NCBI RefSeq assembly: GCF_017813355.1
Contig: NZ_JAGIYZ010000020.1
Location: 1 to 64,000 of the forward strand
Direction of reading: 5' to 3'
Source: Roseomonas nitratireducens
GTDB lineage: Bacteria > Pseudomonadota > Alphaproteobacteria > Acetobacterales > Acetobacteraceae
Length of the DNA stretch: 64,000 bases
Position numbers and translations under genes: made by a program. Numbering within the stretch: position 1 is the first letter of the stretch; each line of letters opens with the position of its first letter. Of the stretch, positions 50,007 through 59,739 are shown one piece after another. The notes beneath the pieces were generated by a model. It was not told where the DNA came from, searched no databases, and worked only from the letters and a program-made list of their open reading frames with translations.

Positions 50007-50654
50007 ATGGCCGGCGCCGATCAGACAGAGAAGGGACACCGTCGCCTCGCCCGCGGGTCGCGCATCGTCATCGCCACCCACAACAAGGGCAAGCTGCGCG
50101 AAGTCGCGGCCCTGCTCGCCCCGCATGGAATCGAGACCGTCTCGGCCGGCGAGCTCGGCCTGCCCGAGCCCGAGGAGACTGAGGAGAGCTTCCTCGGCAA
50201 TGCCGCCATCAAGGCGCGGGCCGCGGCGCGGGCGGCCGGTCTGCCAGCGCTGTCGGACGATTCGGGCTTTTCCGTCGCCGCCCTCGGCGGCGCGCCGGGC
50301 GTGCGGACCGCGGATTGGGCCATGCAGCCGGACGGCTCGCGCGACTACGCCGATGCGATGCGCAAGGTGATGGAAGTGGCGCAGGAATTCGAGGACCGCA
50401 CCGCCTGGTTCACCTGCGCCCTCGTCCTCGCCTGGCCCGACGGGCATGAGGAAGCCTTCGAGGGGCGCGCCATGGGCCACTGGGTCTGGCCGCCGCGCGG
50501 GGCGCGGGGCTTCGGCTACGACCCGATGTTCGTGCCCGATCGCGGCGCCGAGACCTTCGGGGAAATGGCGCCGGAGGAGAAGCACCGCATCAGCCACCGC
50601 GCCGCGGCGTTCCGGCTGCTCTCCGCCGCCTGCCTGCCCGCCATCGAATCGTAG
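50007..50654 (+). CDS. rdgB: XTP/dITP pyrophosphatase (RdgB/HAM1)
   Basis: A 215-residue nucleotide-sanitising enzyme that hydrolyses dITP, dXTP and related non-canonical nucleotides to monophosphates. It has [18 protein letters not shown], the [28 protein letters not shown] core (split) and [11 protein letters not shown] near the C-terminus, and [10 protein letters not shown] with the conserved SHR. The first 18 residues form a polar extension before the family start. It follows rph directly. By preventing base-analogue incorporation it complements MutS and the UdgX-type protein nearby. Confidence 0.96.
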   Translation: MAGADQTEKGHRRLARGSRIVIATHNKGKLREVAALLAPHGIETVSAGELGLPEPEETEESFLGNAAIKARAAARAAGLPALSDDSGFSVAALGGAPGVRTADWAMQPDGSRDYADAMRKVMEVAQEFEDRTAWFTCALVLAWPDGHEEAFEGRAMGHWVWPPRGARGFGYDPMFVPDRGAETFGEMAPEEKHRISHRAAAFRLLSAACLPAIES

Positions 50655-50731
50655 CGCGACCGTCATGTGATCGCGGTCGCACCGGCGCGCGCCGCCCGTG
50701 CGGAATGCTGCGCGCACCGGAGGTCCCGCCC

Positions 50732-51865
50732 ATGCGCCTCGCAGCCTTCAACGTCGAGAACCTGTTCGCCCGCGCCCGCGCGATGAACGGGGAGGATTGG
50801 CAGGATGGCCGCCGCATCCTCGAGGATTTCGCCCGCTTCAACGCGCTGATCGGCAAGCCGGCCTACAGCGCGGCGGACAAGCGGCGGATGGCAGAGCTGC
50901 TCGAGGCGCTCGGCCTCGGCCGCGCCGACGATGCCGAATACGTCCGGCTACGCCGCAACCGCGGCGATTTCCTGCGCCGGCCCAAGGGCGGGGGCATCGA
51001 GATCCTCGCCGCCGGCCGCGCCGAATGGAATGGCTGGCTCGAGCTGGAACGGGAGCCGGTGGACGACGTCGCGATGCGCCTGACGGCGCGCGTCATCGCC
51101 GATGTCGGCGCCGACGTGCTCGGCGTGGTGGAGGCGGAAAGCCGCCCGGCGCTGAAGGATTTCTCCGAGCGCATCCTGCCGCTGGAAGGCGCGGACCCCT
51201 ATGCCGGCGTCATGCTGATCGACGGCAACGACACGCGCGGCATCGATTGCGGCGTGATGCTGCGCGACGGCTTCCGGCTCGCGACGATGCGTTCCCATGT
51301 CGACGACGCGGATGCGCAGGGGCTGGTCTTCAGCCGCGACTGCCCGGAATTCCACATCGCGACGCCGTCCGGCGCGCGGCTCGTGCTGCTGGTCAACCAC
51401 CTGAAGAGCAAGGGCTTCGGGGCGAAGCGCGATTCGGACGCGAAGCGGCGCCGGCAGGCGGAGGCGATCGCGCGCATCTATGCCGCCCTGCGCGCGGCGG
51501 GGGAGGACAACGTCGCCATCGTCGGCGACCTGAACGACACGCCGCCCGCCGATGACGACCATCCCCTCGCGCCGCTGCTGCGCGGGACCGACCTGAAGGA
51601 TATCTCCGTCCTGCCGGGGCACGATGATGGCGGGCGGCCCGGCACCTACGGCGCCGGCACGGCGGGCAACAAGATCGACTACATCCTGCTCTCGCCCGCG
51701 CTGCAGGCCCGGCTTCGCGGCTCGGGCATCTTCCGCCGCGGCATGTGGCCTGGCCTGCGCCCGCCGAAATGGGACACCTATCCCGAGATCGACCCGCGCC
51801 AGGGCGGCAAGCCGCACCAGGCGGCCTCAGACCACGCCGCGATCTTCGCCGACGTGGACATCTGA
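50732..51865 (+). CDS. Endonuclease/exonuclease/phosphatase-fold protein
   Basis: A 377-residue member of the EEP superfamily. Visible motifs are the N-terminal MRLAAFNVENLFARA (metal-site Asn and first Glu), VLGVVEAES (catalytic Glu), LLVNHLKSKGFG (His), VGDLNDTPPADDDHPL (the GDLNDTP signature) and C-terminal ASDHAAIFADV (Asp-His). The set of residues predicts an active Mg-dependent phosphodiesterase, but nuclease versus lipid or nucleotide phosphatase is not decidable. No signal peptide is present. GGAGG lies eight bases before ATG 50732; the frame stays open a further nine codons upstream. Confidence 0.9.
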   Translation: MRLAAFNVENLFARARAMNGEDWQDGRRILEDFARFNALIGKPAYSAADKRRMAELLEALGLGRADDAEYVRLRRNRGDFLRRPKGGGIEILAAGRAEWNGWLELEREPVDDVAMRLTARVIADVGADVLGVVEAESRPALKDFSERILPLEGADPYAGVMLIDGNDTRGIDCGVMLRDGFRLATMRSHVDDADAQGLVFSRDCPEFHIATPSGARLVLLVNHLKSKGFGAKRDSDAKRRRQAEAIARIYAALRAAGEDNVAIVGDLNDTPPADDDHPLAPLLRGTDLKDISVLPGHDDGGRPGTYGAGTAGNKIDYILLSPALQARLRGSGIFRRGMWPGLRPPKWDTYPEIDPRQGGKPHQAASDHAAIFADVDI

Positions 51866-51880
51866 CGTCGTGACGGCGCC

Positions 51881-51934
51881 CGGAGGCCTTCCGGCCTCTG
51901 GCGGGGTGAGGCCCGGAGAGGGGCGGCGCCCCTC
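51881..51934. terminator. Two hairpins between convergent genes
   Basis: Two stems lie in a 77-base gap. One is GAGGCC-TTCC-GGCCTC (51883-51898), extendable by two pairs. The other is GAGGGGC-GGC-GCCCCTC (51918-51934). One faces each of the converging genes, a typical paired-terminator arrangement. Confidence 0.55.
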
Positions 51935-51942
51935 CCGGCCGG

Positions 51943-53145
51943 TCAGTCGGCGCGCCACACGGGGAACGGATCCGCCAGCCGCGCCCAGCCCTTCGCGCCC
52001 GGGCGCATCTCGGCCTCGGTCAGCAGGCAGGACTCGAGGTCGCGGCGCAGCGCCGCCTCATCCATCCCGAGGCCGATGAACACGATCTCCTGCCGCCGGT
52101 CACCCCAGGGTTCCTGCCACTGCTGCGCGATGCCTGCGCGCCATTCAGCGTCGTTCGGCCAGCGCGCGGGCGGCTGCGCGGCCCACCAGAAGCCCGCGCC
52201 CTGGTGCCGGCTGACGCGCCCGGCCAACTGCCATTCCCCCGCCCAGGCCAGGCGCGTGGCCAGCCAGAAGAAGCCCTTCGCCCGCACCACGCCCGGCAGG
52301 TCGCCCTCGATCAGTTGCTTGAAGCGGGTGGGATGCAACGGCCGGCGCGCGCGCCAGACGAAGGATCGGATGCCGAACTCCTCGCTTTCCGGCAGGTGGT
52401 GGCCGGCCAGCGCCTGTACCCAACCGGCCGCCTGGCGCGCCTGCCCGAAGTCGAAGCGCCCGGTGCCAAGCACATGGCCGAGCGGCACTTGCCCTTCGAT
52501 GCTCGAGACGATCTCCGCGCGCGGATTGAAGGTGGCGATGATGCCGGCCAGGCGCCGGAGGTCGACCTCCGATACGAAGTCCGCCTTGTTCAGCACGATG
52601 ACGTCGGCGAACTCGACCTGTTCGACAAGCAGGTCGACCAGGAGGCGGTCGTCGTCCTCCCCCGTCGTCTGGCCACGCCTCGCCAGGGTATCGGCCGAGG
52701 CATAGTCATCGAGCCACGACTTCGCATCGACCACCGTGTCCATGGTGTCGAGCCGCGCGAGGTCGGCCAGCGAGAAGCCGTCCTCCGTGCGGAAGTCGAA
52801 GGTGGCGGCGACGGGCATGGGTTCGCCGATTCCCGTGCTCTCGATCAGCAGGGCGTCGAAGCGGCCTTCGCGGGCAAGCTTCGCGACCTCGGCCATCAGG
52901 TCCTCGCGCAGCGTGCAGCAGATGCAGCCGTTCGACATCTCGACGAGCCTCTCCTCGGTGCGGGAGAGCGCGCCGGCATTGCCGACCAGCGCCGCGTCGA
53001 TGTTCACCTCGCTCATGTCGTTCACGATGACCGCGACGCGCCGCCCCTCGCGGTTGGCGAGGACATGGTTCAGCAGTGTCGTCTTGCCGGCGCCGAGGAA
53101 GCCCGACAGCACGGTGACGGGCAGGCGCGTGTCGCTGGCATTCAT
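51943..53145 (-). CDS. COG0523 (CobW/ZigA-type) GTPase, probable zinc metallochaperone
   Basis: A 400-residue G3E GTPase. The P-loop is [17 protein letters not shown] (residues 12-28), the metal-binding CxCC motif is [13 protein letters not shown], switch II is IESTGIGEP and the base-specificity motif is VLNKADFV. The C-terminal CobW domain begins near [18 protein letters not shown]0523 proteins with CxCC under Zur control insert zinc into client enzymes during zinc starvation. Its start overlaps the DUF1826 stop (ATGA), and a Zur box stands in front of that gene, so zinc is the likely metal, not cobalt. Confidence 0.9.
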   Translation of the reverse strand: MNASDTRLPVTVLSGFLGAGKTTLLNHVLANREGRRVAVIVNDMSEVNIDAALVGNAGALSRTEERLVEMSNGCICCTLREDLMAEVAKLAREGRFDALLIESTGIGEPMPVAATFDFRTEDGFSLADLARLDTMDTVVDAKSWLDDYASADTLARRGQTTGEDDDRLLVDLLVEQVEFADVIVLNKADFVSEVDLRRLAGIIATFNPRAEIVSSIEGQVPLGHVLGTGRFDFGQARQAAGWVQALAGHHLPESEEFGIRSFVWRARRPLHPTRFKQLIEGDLPGVVRAKGFFWLATRLAWAGEWQLAGRVSRHQGAGFWWAAQPPARWPNDAEWRAGIAQQWQEPWGDRRQEIVFIGLGMDEAALRRDLESCLLTEAEMRPGAKGWARLADPFPVWRAD

Positions 53146-53777
53146 GCGAAGTGCCCCGGTTCGTCGATGCAGAACAGCAGCCGGGCCCGGCGCCCCTCCG
53201 GCAGATGGGAGACGGGGGGCGAGCGGTGCAGGCAGCCCGGCGGTGGCGGCGGCGCGTACCGCGTGCCCTTGAGCAGCGCGACGGCGAGCGCAGGCGCCTG
53301 GTGCGGCGCGCGGCAGTCCGGGCCGCACATGGTCCACTGCGTGCCTGCGCCGCGATAGGTGCACAGCAGGCGGAGCCCTACCGCGTCGATGTGCAGGCGG
53401 CGGCAGGAATCGTCCCGCACGCCTTCGAGCCGGAGGCGCACGCGCTCATGGCCCGTGAAGGTCGAGAAGAACTGCGCGAGCCGCAGCATGTCCGTCGCGA
53501 GGTCGAGCGGCACCGGTCCGGGCAGGCCGGCCCTCAGCCGGTCGAGCGCGGCCTCGGGCCGGTCCTCGCAGGCCGCGCGGAACGGCGCGGCGGCGAGCAG
53601 CCCGTCGGTCGCGCGACGCCAGCCGGCGGGCTCGGGGCGAAGCCAGAGGGCAAGCGCGACCTCCGGCCGCAGGATCTCGAGCAGCACCGCCTCGTCCGCG
53701 CTGACCGCGGCGCAGGGGGAGGCGCGCTCGCTGAGCGGCGCGGCGTCGGGGGGAAAGACTTCGCAGAGGTAGGACAC
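53142..53777 (-). CDS. DUF1826 protein of the zinc-starvation operon
   Basis: A 211-residue protein matching DUF1826: [22 protein letters not shown] near the N-terminus (split), the [24 protein letters not shown] segment (split) and [11 protein letters not shown] at the end. The function is unknown, but the family repeatedly accompanies COG0523 GTPases under Zur control. GTG 53777 is chosen as the start because GGAG lies eight bases upstream. A more distant GTG at 53819 is in frame but would make the Zur operator part of the coding sequence. It is coupled to the GTPase gene by ATGA. Confidence 0.82.
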   Translation of the reverse strand: MSYLCEVFPPDAAPLSERASPCAAVSADEAVLLEILRPEVALALWLRPEPAGWRRATDGLLAAAPFRAACEDRPEAALDRLRAGLPGPVPLDLATDMLRLAQFFSTFTGHERVRLRLEGVRDDSCRRLHIDAVGLRLLCTYRGAGTQWTMCGPDCRAPHQAPALAVALLKGTRYAPPPPPGCLHRSPPVSHLPEGRRARLLFCIDEPGHFA

Positions 53778-53800
53778 GCGGCGCTCCGACAGCGGCCGCA

Positions 53801-53817
53801 ATGTTATAATATAACTC
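53801..53817. promoter_or_regulatory. Zur box (GTTATAATATAAC palindrome)
   Basis: The site contains the 13-bp perfect palindrome GTTATA-A-TATAAC (53803-53815) with flanking AT, the hallmark of alphaproteobacterial Zur operators (ATGTTATAATATAACAT-like). It stands out sharply from the surrounding 70 percent GC DNA. It lies 24 bases upstream of the DUF1826 start and after the cmk stop, so zinc repletion should repress DUF1826 and the COG0523 GTPase. Confidence 0.85.
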
Positions 53818-53840
53818 ACAACATTCCGACAAGCCGCCTC

Positions 53841-54476
53841 TCAGCCGCCAAGGCGGTCCTTCACGATCGCCAGCCCCGCCGCGAAGGCCGCCTCGGCATC
53901 CAGCGTCGAGGTGTCGAGCAGGATCGCATCCTCGGCCGGCCGCAGCGGCGCCACCGGCCGGTTCGCATCCTGCGCGTCGCGGTCGCGGATCTCCGACGTC
54001 ACCTGCATCAGGTCCGCCGCGACCCCGCGCGCCTGGAGTTCGAGGAAGCGCCGCCGCGCGCGTTCCTCCACGCTGGCGGTGACGAACAGCTTCACCCGGG
54101 CATCGGGGAACACCACCGTGCCGATGTCCCGCCCGTCCAGCACCGCGCCATGCGCCCGGCCGAAATCGCGCTGGAAATCGAGCAGCGCGGCGCGCACGGC
54201 GGGGATGGCGGCAACGGCGCTCGCCGCCATGTCGGCCATCGGGCCGCGCAGGTCGCCGCGCTCGAGATCCGCGGGCGTGAGCGCGCGGGCGGCGGCCTCG
54301 GCCGCGACGGCATCGCGCGGGTCGGCGCCCGCATCCAGCACGCGCCGCCCGACGGCGCGATACAGCAACCCCGTGTCGAGGTAGGGCAGGCCGAGCGCCG
54401 CCGCGAGGCGCCGCGCCAGCGTGCCCTTGCCGGCGGCGGCGGGCCCATCGACCGCGACGACGGTCGTGCCCGTCAC
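53841..54476 (-). CDS. cmk: Cytidylate kinase
   Basis: A 211-residue (d)CMP kinase with P-loop [19 protein letters not shown] (residues 6-24), the substrate segment [14 protein letters not shown] and [13 protein letters not shown], and [21 protein letters not shown] near the C-terminus (split). It overlaps aroA by ATGA at 54473-54476, so the two are coupled. In most proteobacteria rpsA follows; here a Zur-regulated operon follows and rpsA lies about 31 kb away. Confidence 0.97.
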   Translation of the reverse strand: MTGTTVVAVDGPAAAGKGTLARRLAAALGLPYLDTGLLYRAVGRRVLDAGADPRDAVAAEAAARALTPADLERGDLRGPMADMAASAVAAIPAVRAALLDFQRDFGRAHGAVLDGRDIGTVVFPDARVKLFVTASVEERARRRFLELQARGVAADLMQVTSEIRDRDAQDANRPVAPLRPAEDAILLDTSTLDAEAAFAAGLAIVKDRLGG

Positions 54477-55819
54477 GGCGCGGCCAGCGCCTCGGTTCCC
54501 GCCAGCCCGTTCATCAGCGTGGCGAAGCCGGGGAACGATGTGTCGATGAAGGCGGCGTCGTCCACCGCGACCGGGGCACGCGCCGCGAGGCCCATCACCA
54601 GCGCGCTCATCGCGATGCGGTGGTCCATGTGAGTCTCGACCGTGCCGCCGCCGGGAATCGCGCCGCCGGTGCCGTGCACCACCAGGTCGTCGCCCTCGAT
54701 CTCCGCGCGGATGCCGTTGGCGGCGAGCAAGGCGGCAGTCGCCGCCAGCCGGTCGCTCTCCTTCACGCGCAGTTCTGCGAGGCCCCGCATGCGAGTCGTG
54801 CCGGTCGCCGCCGCGGCGGCGACGGCGAGGATCGGATACTCGTCGATCATCGACGGCGCGCGGCCCGGCGGAACCTCGACGCCCGACAGCGCGGCGTATT
54901 CGGCCACGATGTCCCCGACCGGCTCGCCGCCCGACACGCGCTCATTCTCGACGCGTAGCGCCGCGCCCATGTCCCGCAGCGTCGCGATCAGCCCGGTGCG
55001 CAGCGGGTTGAGCCCGACATTCTCGACCACGACGCGCGAGCCGGGCACGAGCAGCGCGGCCACGATAGGGAAGGCGGCCGAGGACGGGTCGCCTGGCACC
55101 AGCACCGGCGCGGCCACCAGTTCCGGCTGGCCTTCCAGCGTGACGACGCGGCCTTCCGGCGTGTCGGTCACCGACACGGTCGCGCCGAAATGGCGCAGCA
55201 TGTTCTCGGTGTGGTCGCGCGTCGGCTCCCGCTCCACCACCCGCGTCGTGCCCGGCGCGCAGAGGCCGGCGAGCAGGCAGGCGCTTTTGACCTGCGCGGA
55301 GGCGACGGGCAGCGTGTAGTCGAGCGGCAGCGGATCGGCCGCGCCGCGCACGGCGAGCGGCAGGCGGCCGCCCTCCCGCGTCCAAAACGTGGCGCCGGTG
55401 GCCGAGAGCGGGTCCGTCACCCGCTTCATCGGCCGGCGGCGGAGCGAGGCATCCCCCGTCATCACCGCGAACAGCGGATGGCCCGACAGCAGCCCGAGCA
55501 GCAGCCGCGCCGCCGTGCCGGAGTTACCCATGTCGAGCACATCGGCCGGTTCCACCAGCCCGCCCACGCCGCGCCCGGCCACGCGCCAGGCGCCGGGCCC
55601 GGTGCGTTCGACCTCGGCCCCCAGGGCGCGCATGGCGGCGGCGGTGCGCAGCACGTCCTCGCCTTCCAGCAGGCCGGAGATCTCGGTCGTGCCGACGGCA
55701 ATGGCGCCGAACATCAGGGCGCGATGGCTGATCGACTTGTCGCCGGGCACGCCGAGCCGGCCGCTGAGCGGACGGCCCGGGGCGGCGGCGCGGAGGGGGC
55801 GGGGATCGGGATGCGACAT
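54473..55819 (-). CDS. aroA: 3-phosphoshikimate 1-carboxyvinyltransferase (EPSP synthase)
   Basis: A 448-residue shikimate-pathway enzyme that adds enolpyruvate from PEP to shikimate-3-phosphate. Motifs are [16 protein letters not shown] (residues 24-39), [21 protein letters not shown] (98-110), [47 protein letters not shown] and LRVKESDRL. The overall pattern is closer to class II enzymes. Gly101 is retained in the GNSGT loop, where the glyphosate-tolerant CP4 enzyme has Ala. ATG 55819 is the family start. It is divergent from the TIGR02300 gene. Confidence 0.97.
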   Translation of the reverse strand: MSHPDPRPLRAAAPGRPLSGRLGVPGDKSISHRALMFGAIAVGTTEISGLLEGEDVLRTAAAMRALGAEVERTGPGAWRVAGRGVGGLVEPADVLDMGNSGTAARLLLGLLSGHPLFAVMTGDASLRRRPMKRVTDPLSATGATFWTREGGRLPLAVRGAADPLPLDYTLPVASAQVKSACLLAGLCAPGTTRVVEREPTRDHTENMLRHFGATVSVTDTPEGRVVTLEGQPELVAAPVLVPGDPSSAAFPIVAALLVPGSRVVVENVGLNPLRTGLIATLRDMGAALRVENERVSGGEPVGDIVAEYAALSGVEVPPGRAPSMIDEYPILAVAAAAATGTTRMRGLAELRVKESDRLAATAALLAANGIRAEIEGDDLVVHGTGGAIPGGGTVETHMDHRIAMSALVMGLAARAPVAVDDAAFIDTSFPGFATLMNGLAGTEALAAP

Positions 55820-55922
55820 GGGCGGCGTTTGACACGCCCCGGCATCGCGTGGCAATGCGCCCGACCCTTGCGAAACGGCGCGCTCCGGCCGCCCGGCCCG
55901 CGCGCAGGACGGATGTGAGCCC

Positions 55923-56252
55923 ATGGCGAAGCCCGATCTCGGCCTGAAGCGCAGCTGCGTCGCCTGCGGCGCGCGGTTCTACGACCTGGCGCGCACCCCA
56001 GCCGTCTGCCCCAAGTGCAACACGGAGCAACCGGCCGAGCAGCCGCGCCTGCGCCGCGCCGCCGCCGCGCCGCCGCCGGTCGACGAAAAGCTGAAGAAGC
56101 GCGCCGCCGCCCCGGAGCTGGAGGGCGACGACATCGAGGTGGAGGATGTCGAGGGCGACGAGGCGATCGAGGACGCCGAGGAGCTCGAGGACGACGCCGA
56201 GGCCATCGCCGAGGACATCGAGGTCGAGGCCGACCGCGACGAGGAGACCTGA
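55923..56252 (+). CDS. TIGR02300-type zinc-ribbon acidic protein
   Basis: A 109-residue protein. The N-terminus ([22 protein letters not shown], split) and CPKC form a four-cysteine zinc ribbon (CVAC...CPKC). The C-terminal 50 residues are extremely acidic, built of Glu, Asp, Ala and Val ([19 protein letters not shown]). This architecture and its place divergent from aroA are diagnostic of a conserved alphaproteobacterial family of unknown function. A regulator or RNA-polymerase-associated role has been guessed for such proteins but is not established. Confidence 0.93.
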   Translation: MAKPDLGLKRSCVACGARFYDLARTPAVCPKCNTEQPAEQPRLRRAAAAPPPVDEKLKKRAAAPELEGDDIEVEDVEGDEAIEDAEELEDDAEAIAEDIEVEADRDEET

Positions 56253-56317
56253 GCGCAGCGGTTGCCGCTTCGCCGGCGGCACCCCATCCTCCACCGGGCA
56301 AGGGTAGGAGAAGCGCC

Positions 56318-57040
56318 ATGTTCCCGATCAATCGCCGCGGCCTGATTCTCGGCGCCGCGGGCCTCGTCGCCGCCACCGCCGCGCGCCGGCCGGCCTATGC
56401 GCAGGCCCCCGCCGGCCCGCACAGCCTGCCGCCGCTGCCCTACGCGCCCAACGCCAATGAGCGCGCCATCGACGCCATGACGATGGAAATCCACCATGCG
56501 CGCCACCACGGCGCCCAGGTGGCCGGGCTGAACGCCGCGCTGGCCGGGCAGGACCAGCTGTCCGCCATGGCGCTCGACGACCTGCTGATGCGCCTGTCCC
56601 AGGCGCCGGAGAACATCCGCACCGCCCTGCGCAACAATGGCGGCGGCCACGCTAACCATTCCATGTTCTGGGAAATCATGGGCGGTCAGGGCGGCGAGCC
56701 GACCGGCGACCTCAAGGCCGCGATCGACCGCGACCTGGGCGGCATGGAGAAGTTCCGCACCGACTTCAACGCCGCGGGGATGCGCGTCTTCGGTTCCGGC
56801 TGGGTCTTCGTGACCGTGACGCCGGCGGGCTCGCTGGCCATCACGACGAAGCCCGGCCAGGACACGCCGCTGATGGACGGCCAGCGCGTGCTGATGGGCA
56901 ACGACGTGTGGGAACACGCCTACTACCTGCGCTACCAGAACCGCCGCGCGGACTACCTGGCCGCCTGGTGGAACGTGCTGAACTGGGAACGCCTCGCCGC
57001 CCGCTACGAGGCGGCGCGCAACGGCACGCTCAGGATCTGA
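56318..57040 (+). CDS. Exported superoxide dismutase (Mn/Fe family)
   Basis: A 240-residue SOD with a twin-arginine-like leader (NRRGLILGAAGLVAATAARRPAYA, split at the n-region), implying export folded with its metal. Metal ligands are H59 (MEIHHARHH), H114 (GGHANHSMFW), D196 and H200 (DVWEHAYYL). Gly110 and Gln181 (GQDTPLM) are at the positions that mark Mn-type enzymes (G77/Q146 in E. coli SodA), so Mn is favoured. AGGAG precedes ATG 56318. It removes periplasmic superoxide. Its stop is three bases from the convergent neighbour's stop. Confidence 0.92.
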   Translation: MFPINRRGLILGAAGLVAATAARRPAYAQAPAGPHSLPPLPYAPNANERAIDAMTMEIHHARHHGAQVAGLNAALAGQDQLSAMALDDLLMRLSQAPENIRTALRNNGGGHANHSMFWEIMGGQGGEPTGDLKAAIDRDLGGMEKFRTDFNAAGMRVFGSGWVFVTVTPAGSLAITTKPGQDTPLMDGQRVLMGNDVWEHAYYLRYQNRRADYLAAWWNVLNWERLAARYEAARNGTLRI

Positions 57041-57043
57041 TCC

Positions 57044-57910
57044 TCAGCGCTGCTGGAAGCCAGAGGCGGTCAGGGTGAAGCGGCGCAGGTCGATGCCCTG
57101 CTGCTGCGCCACCGTCTGGGCGACCTCGGCGCGGAAGGACGCCACCGGGCCGGGCGCGCCCGCCGCCCGGAGGTCCGCCAGCCGCGCCGACATCGCCATG
57201 GCGTAGAAGGCGAGCGTCTCGGCCGTCGCCTGGCGGCCGGCCTCGTCCAGCCGGGCCATGGCGGGATTGCCGGCGACCATCTGCCGCGCCTGGCCGCGCA
57301 CGGCGGCGATGCCGGCCGGCTGGGCGAGCGCGTCGCCGCCGGTCGAGACCTCCCACGCGATCAGGTAGAAGGCGGCGACCACGTCGGCGAGGTCGCGGCT
57401 GTCATAGCCGTGCTGCGCCAGCATCCGGTCGAATTCCTGCCAGGGCCGGCCCGATTCGACCGCGGCGCGCAGCCCGGCGGGGTTGGGGCTGGTCGGCAGC
57501 ATCGCGGCGAGCACCTGCTGGCGCACCCGCGCGCTGACCGCCGGCACCGGGGCGAAGGCGGTCGGGCTGCGCGGCGCGGCGGCCTGCGGCACCGGCTTGC
57601 CGCCGATGGTCGGCGGCTGGGCGGGCAGGGAAGCGGGCTTGGCGGTCGGCAGCCCCGCGCCGCCACCCTGGGGCGCGGGCGGGACGACGATGGCGGGGGC
57701 GACGGGCACCGGCACGGGGGCCGGCGTCGCCGGCGTGCCGGGGAACAGGCGAAGGCCCGCGCCGATCGCCGCCTGCCCGTCCGCGCCGAGGCTGCCGGCA
57801 CCGAAGGGCAGCACCATCGCCGCGCCGTCCGACTGGCCCTTCTGCGCGAGGGCCGGCATCGCGGCCATCGCCAAGGCCGCCAATCCAGGAATGAGGAAAG
57901 GTCGCATCAT
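57044..57910 (-). CDS. Exported DUF6683-like protein
   Basis: A 288-residue protein. The signal peptide (MMRPFLIPGLAALAMAAMPALA) is followed by a Pro/Ala-rich low-complexity stretch (residues about 55-135) and an all-helical domain. That domain, from VSARVRQQVLAAMLPTSPNP through ESGRPWQEFDRMLAQHGYDSRDLADVVAAFYLIAWEV (split) to IDLRRFTLTASGF, resembles the DUF6683 family by eye. The function is unknown. The first of two tandem ATGs is taken as the start. The 245-base upstream gap (57911-58155) contains two hairpins and no gene. Confidence 0.7.
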   Translation of the reverse strand: MMRPFLIPGLAALAMAAMPALAQKGQSDGAAMVLPFGAGSLGADGQAAIGAGLRLFPGTPATPAPVPVPVAPAIVVPPAPQGGGAGLPTAKPASLPAQPPTIGGKPVPQAAAPRSPTAFAPVPAVSARVRQQVLAAMLPTSPNPAGLRAAVESGRPWQEFDRMLAQHGYDSRDLADVVAAFYLIAWEVSTGGDALAQPAGIAAVRGQARQMVAGNPAMARLDEAGRQATAETLAFYAMAMSARLADLRAAGAPGPVASFRAEVAQTVAQQQGIDLRRFTLTASGFQQR

Positions 57911-58116
57911 CGCCGTTCCCACCGTTCCAACCCGGTCCGCGACGGCGTCATCGCCGGGACGGAGAACCGGGCGCTTGATCCATGGCCGGACCCGCGCCCG
58001 CCGATGCGGGCCAGGATCCGCGTTCACATGCAGATCAGGCGGGGATAGGGCCAAGTCAAGCGCGGCGCAGCGAAGCGCTTCACACCGGTCGCGCGACCGT
58101 TCCGCGCGCGACGGAC

Positions 58117-58144
58117 GGCGCGGGAAGGAAGGCTTTCCCGCGCC
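58117..58144. terminator. Terminator hairpin of the nitroreductase gene
   Basis: A 10-bp perfect stem (GGCGCGGGAA with TTCCCGCGCC) with an 8-nt loop lies 11 bases past the stop of the minus-strand nitroreductase gene. Confidence 0.6.
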
Positions 58145-58155
58145 GGTAGCCGGGG

Positions 58156-58752
58156 TCACTCGAAGCGCGCGGCTTCCTCGAAGTCGAGCCGCGGGCTGCG
58201 CGGGAACAGGCCGGTCGGGTCGCCATAGCCCAGGTTGACCAGGAAGTTGGTGCGGACCTGGGTGCCGGCGAAGAAGGCCTCGTCCACCTTGGCGGCGTCG
58301 AAGCCGCTCATCGGCCCGGCATCGAGGCCGACCGCGCGCGCGGCGAGGATCAGGTAGGCGCCCTGGAGCGAGCCGTTGCGGAAGGCGGTCTGCTCGGCGA
58401 AGGACAGGGAGCCGGTGAACCAGTTCTTCGCATCCGGCGCGTGCGGGAACAGCACGGGCAGCTTCTCGTAGAATTGCAGGTCGTGCGCGACGATGACGGT
58501 GACCGGCGCGGTCATCGTCTTTTCCATGTTGCCGGCCGACAGGGCGGGCTTGAGCTTCGCCTTGCCTTCCGGCGTGCGGACGAAGACGAAGCGCGCGGGC
58601 GACGCGTTCGCGGAGGTCGGCGCCATCTTCAGCAGGTCGTACAGCTCCCGCAGCTTGGCGTCGGGCACCGGGCGGTCGGTCCACTTGTTCTGCGTCCGCG
58701 CCTCCCGGAACAGCTGGTCGAGGGCGGCGGCGTCGATCGTCTCATGCGGCAT
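58156..58752 (-). CDS. RutE-like nitroreductase / malonic semialdehyde reductase
   Basis: A 198-residue FMN-dependent nitroreductase-fold protein. [19 protein letters not shown] and [27 protein letters not shown] (split) match the RutE/HadB subfamily, as do [20 protein letters not shown] and [25 protein letters not shown] (split). RutE reduces malonic semialdehyde to 3-hydroxypropionate in pyrimidine degradation; other members reduce quinones or nitro compounds. No rut operon is present, so a general NAD(P)H reductase role is equally possible. AGGACC lies upstream of ATG 58752. Confidence 0.88.
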   Translation of the reverse strand: MPHETIDAAALDQLFREARTQNKWTDRPVPDAKLRELYDLLKMAPTSANASPARFVFVRTPEGKAKLKPALSAGNMEKTMTAPVTVIVAHDLQFYEKLPVLFPHAPDAKNWFTGSLSFAEQTAFRNGSLQGAYLILAARAVGLDAGPMSGFDAAKVDEAFFAGTQVRTNFLVNLGYGDPTGLFPRSPRLDFEEAARFE

Positions 58753-58881
58753 TGTGCGGTCCTGGGATGGAGGGACTTCGGATGCCAACGCATATGGCAG
58801 GCCCGGCGCGCGGCGCCATGGGGCGGCGGCTATGGCGGCCATCCGTGGCGGAAATGACGCGATCCGGGCGCGCCCGCCCCG

Positions 58882-59616
58882 TCAGGTCAGCATCTGGCCG
58901 CCATCGACCACGATGGTCTGCCCCGTGACCCAGCGCGCGAGGGGGGAGGCGAGGAACAGCGCCACATCCGCGACCTCCTCAGGCTCGCCGAGCCGCCCGA
59001 AGGGGATGGAGCCCAGGATGCGCTGATACAGCGCCGGGTCCTCCGCCCGCCGCTTTTCCCAGGTCCCGCCGGGGAATTCGATCGATCCGGGCGCCACCGC
59101 GTTCACCCGGATGCCGTCCTTCGCCAGCGCCGCGGCCTGGGAGGCGGTGTAGTTGATGATCAGCGCCTTCACCGCCGCATAGGCCGGCGTGCGCATCGAC
59201 GGCCCGAGCCCCGAGATCGAGGTCGTGTTCACGATGCAGCCCCGCGCGGCGCGCAGATGCGGTAGCGCCGCATGCGATGCGCGGACCGTCGCCATCACGT
59301 CCACGTCCAGGCCGCGCTTCCAGCCTTCCTCGGTATCCCCCATGCCGAAGCCGGAGGCGTTGTTGACCAGCACGTCGATGCCGCCGAGCGCGGAAGCGGC
59401 CGCGGCGACCCAGGCCTCGATCTGCGCCGCGTCGGCCAGGTCCGCCGCCTGGACATGCTGCACGCCCTCGGCCGCGAGCGCCGCCAGGCCGTCCGCCCCG
59501 CGCGCGCAGGCCGAAACGCGCGCCCCGGCCCGCGCGAAACCGAGCGCGATCGCCCGTCCGATGCCGCGGCTGCCGCCGGCGACCAGCACGCGCTTGCCGG
59601 TGAAATCGAATGCCAT
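58882..59616 (-). CDS. Short-chain dehydrogenase/reductase
   Basis: A 244-residue classical SDR. The Rossmann motif is VLVAGGSRGIGRAIALGFA (TGxxxGxG variant with AGG). NNASGFGMGD corresponds to the NNAG motif, and the catalytic set is Ser in NTTSISGLG, with Tyr and Lys in YAAVKAL. The C-terminal segment FGRLGEPEEVADVALFLAS and VVDGGQMLT is typical. The substrate is unknown. The start ATG 59616 has an AGGACG ribosome site. It is divergent from the glycosyltransferase gene. Confidence 0.92.
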   Translation of the reverse strand: MAFDFTGKRVLVAGGSRGIGRAIALGFARAGARVSACARGADGLAALAAEGVQHVQAADLADAAQIEAWVAAAASALGGIDVLVNNASGFGMGDTEEGWKRGLDVDVMATVRASHAALPHLRAARGCIVNTTSISGLGPSMRTPAYAAVKALIINYTASQAAALAKDGIRVNAVAPGSIEFPGGTWEKRRAEDPALYQRILGSIPFGRLGEPEEVADVALFLASPLARWVTGQTIVVDGGQMLT

Positions 59617-59739
59617 CGTCCTGTTCCCTGAATCGGTCCGCGCGATCCTGCCGCCCCGGCGCCGGCACGGCCAGGGGCGTGGTTGCCGGCCCGGCGGAAT
59701 GACGGCATCAAGCGGGGGCGCGGCAGGGAGAGGCGGTTC

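Noticed and set aside
53778-53819. In-frame GTG at 53819 as the DUF1826 start
   Set aside because: It would make the Zur palindrome encode residues 2-6 and has a poor ribosome site; GTG 53777 has GGAG at proper spacing.
57911-58155. Possible small gene in the gap upstream of the DUF6683-like gene
   Set aside because: Frames here are short, lack ribosome sites and overlap GC-rich hairpins (for example GCCCGC-CGAT-GCGGGC).
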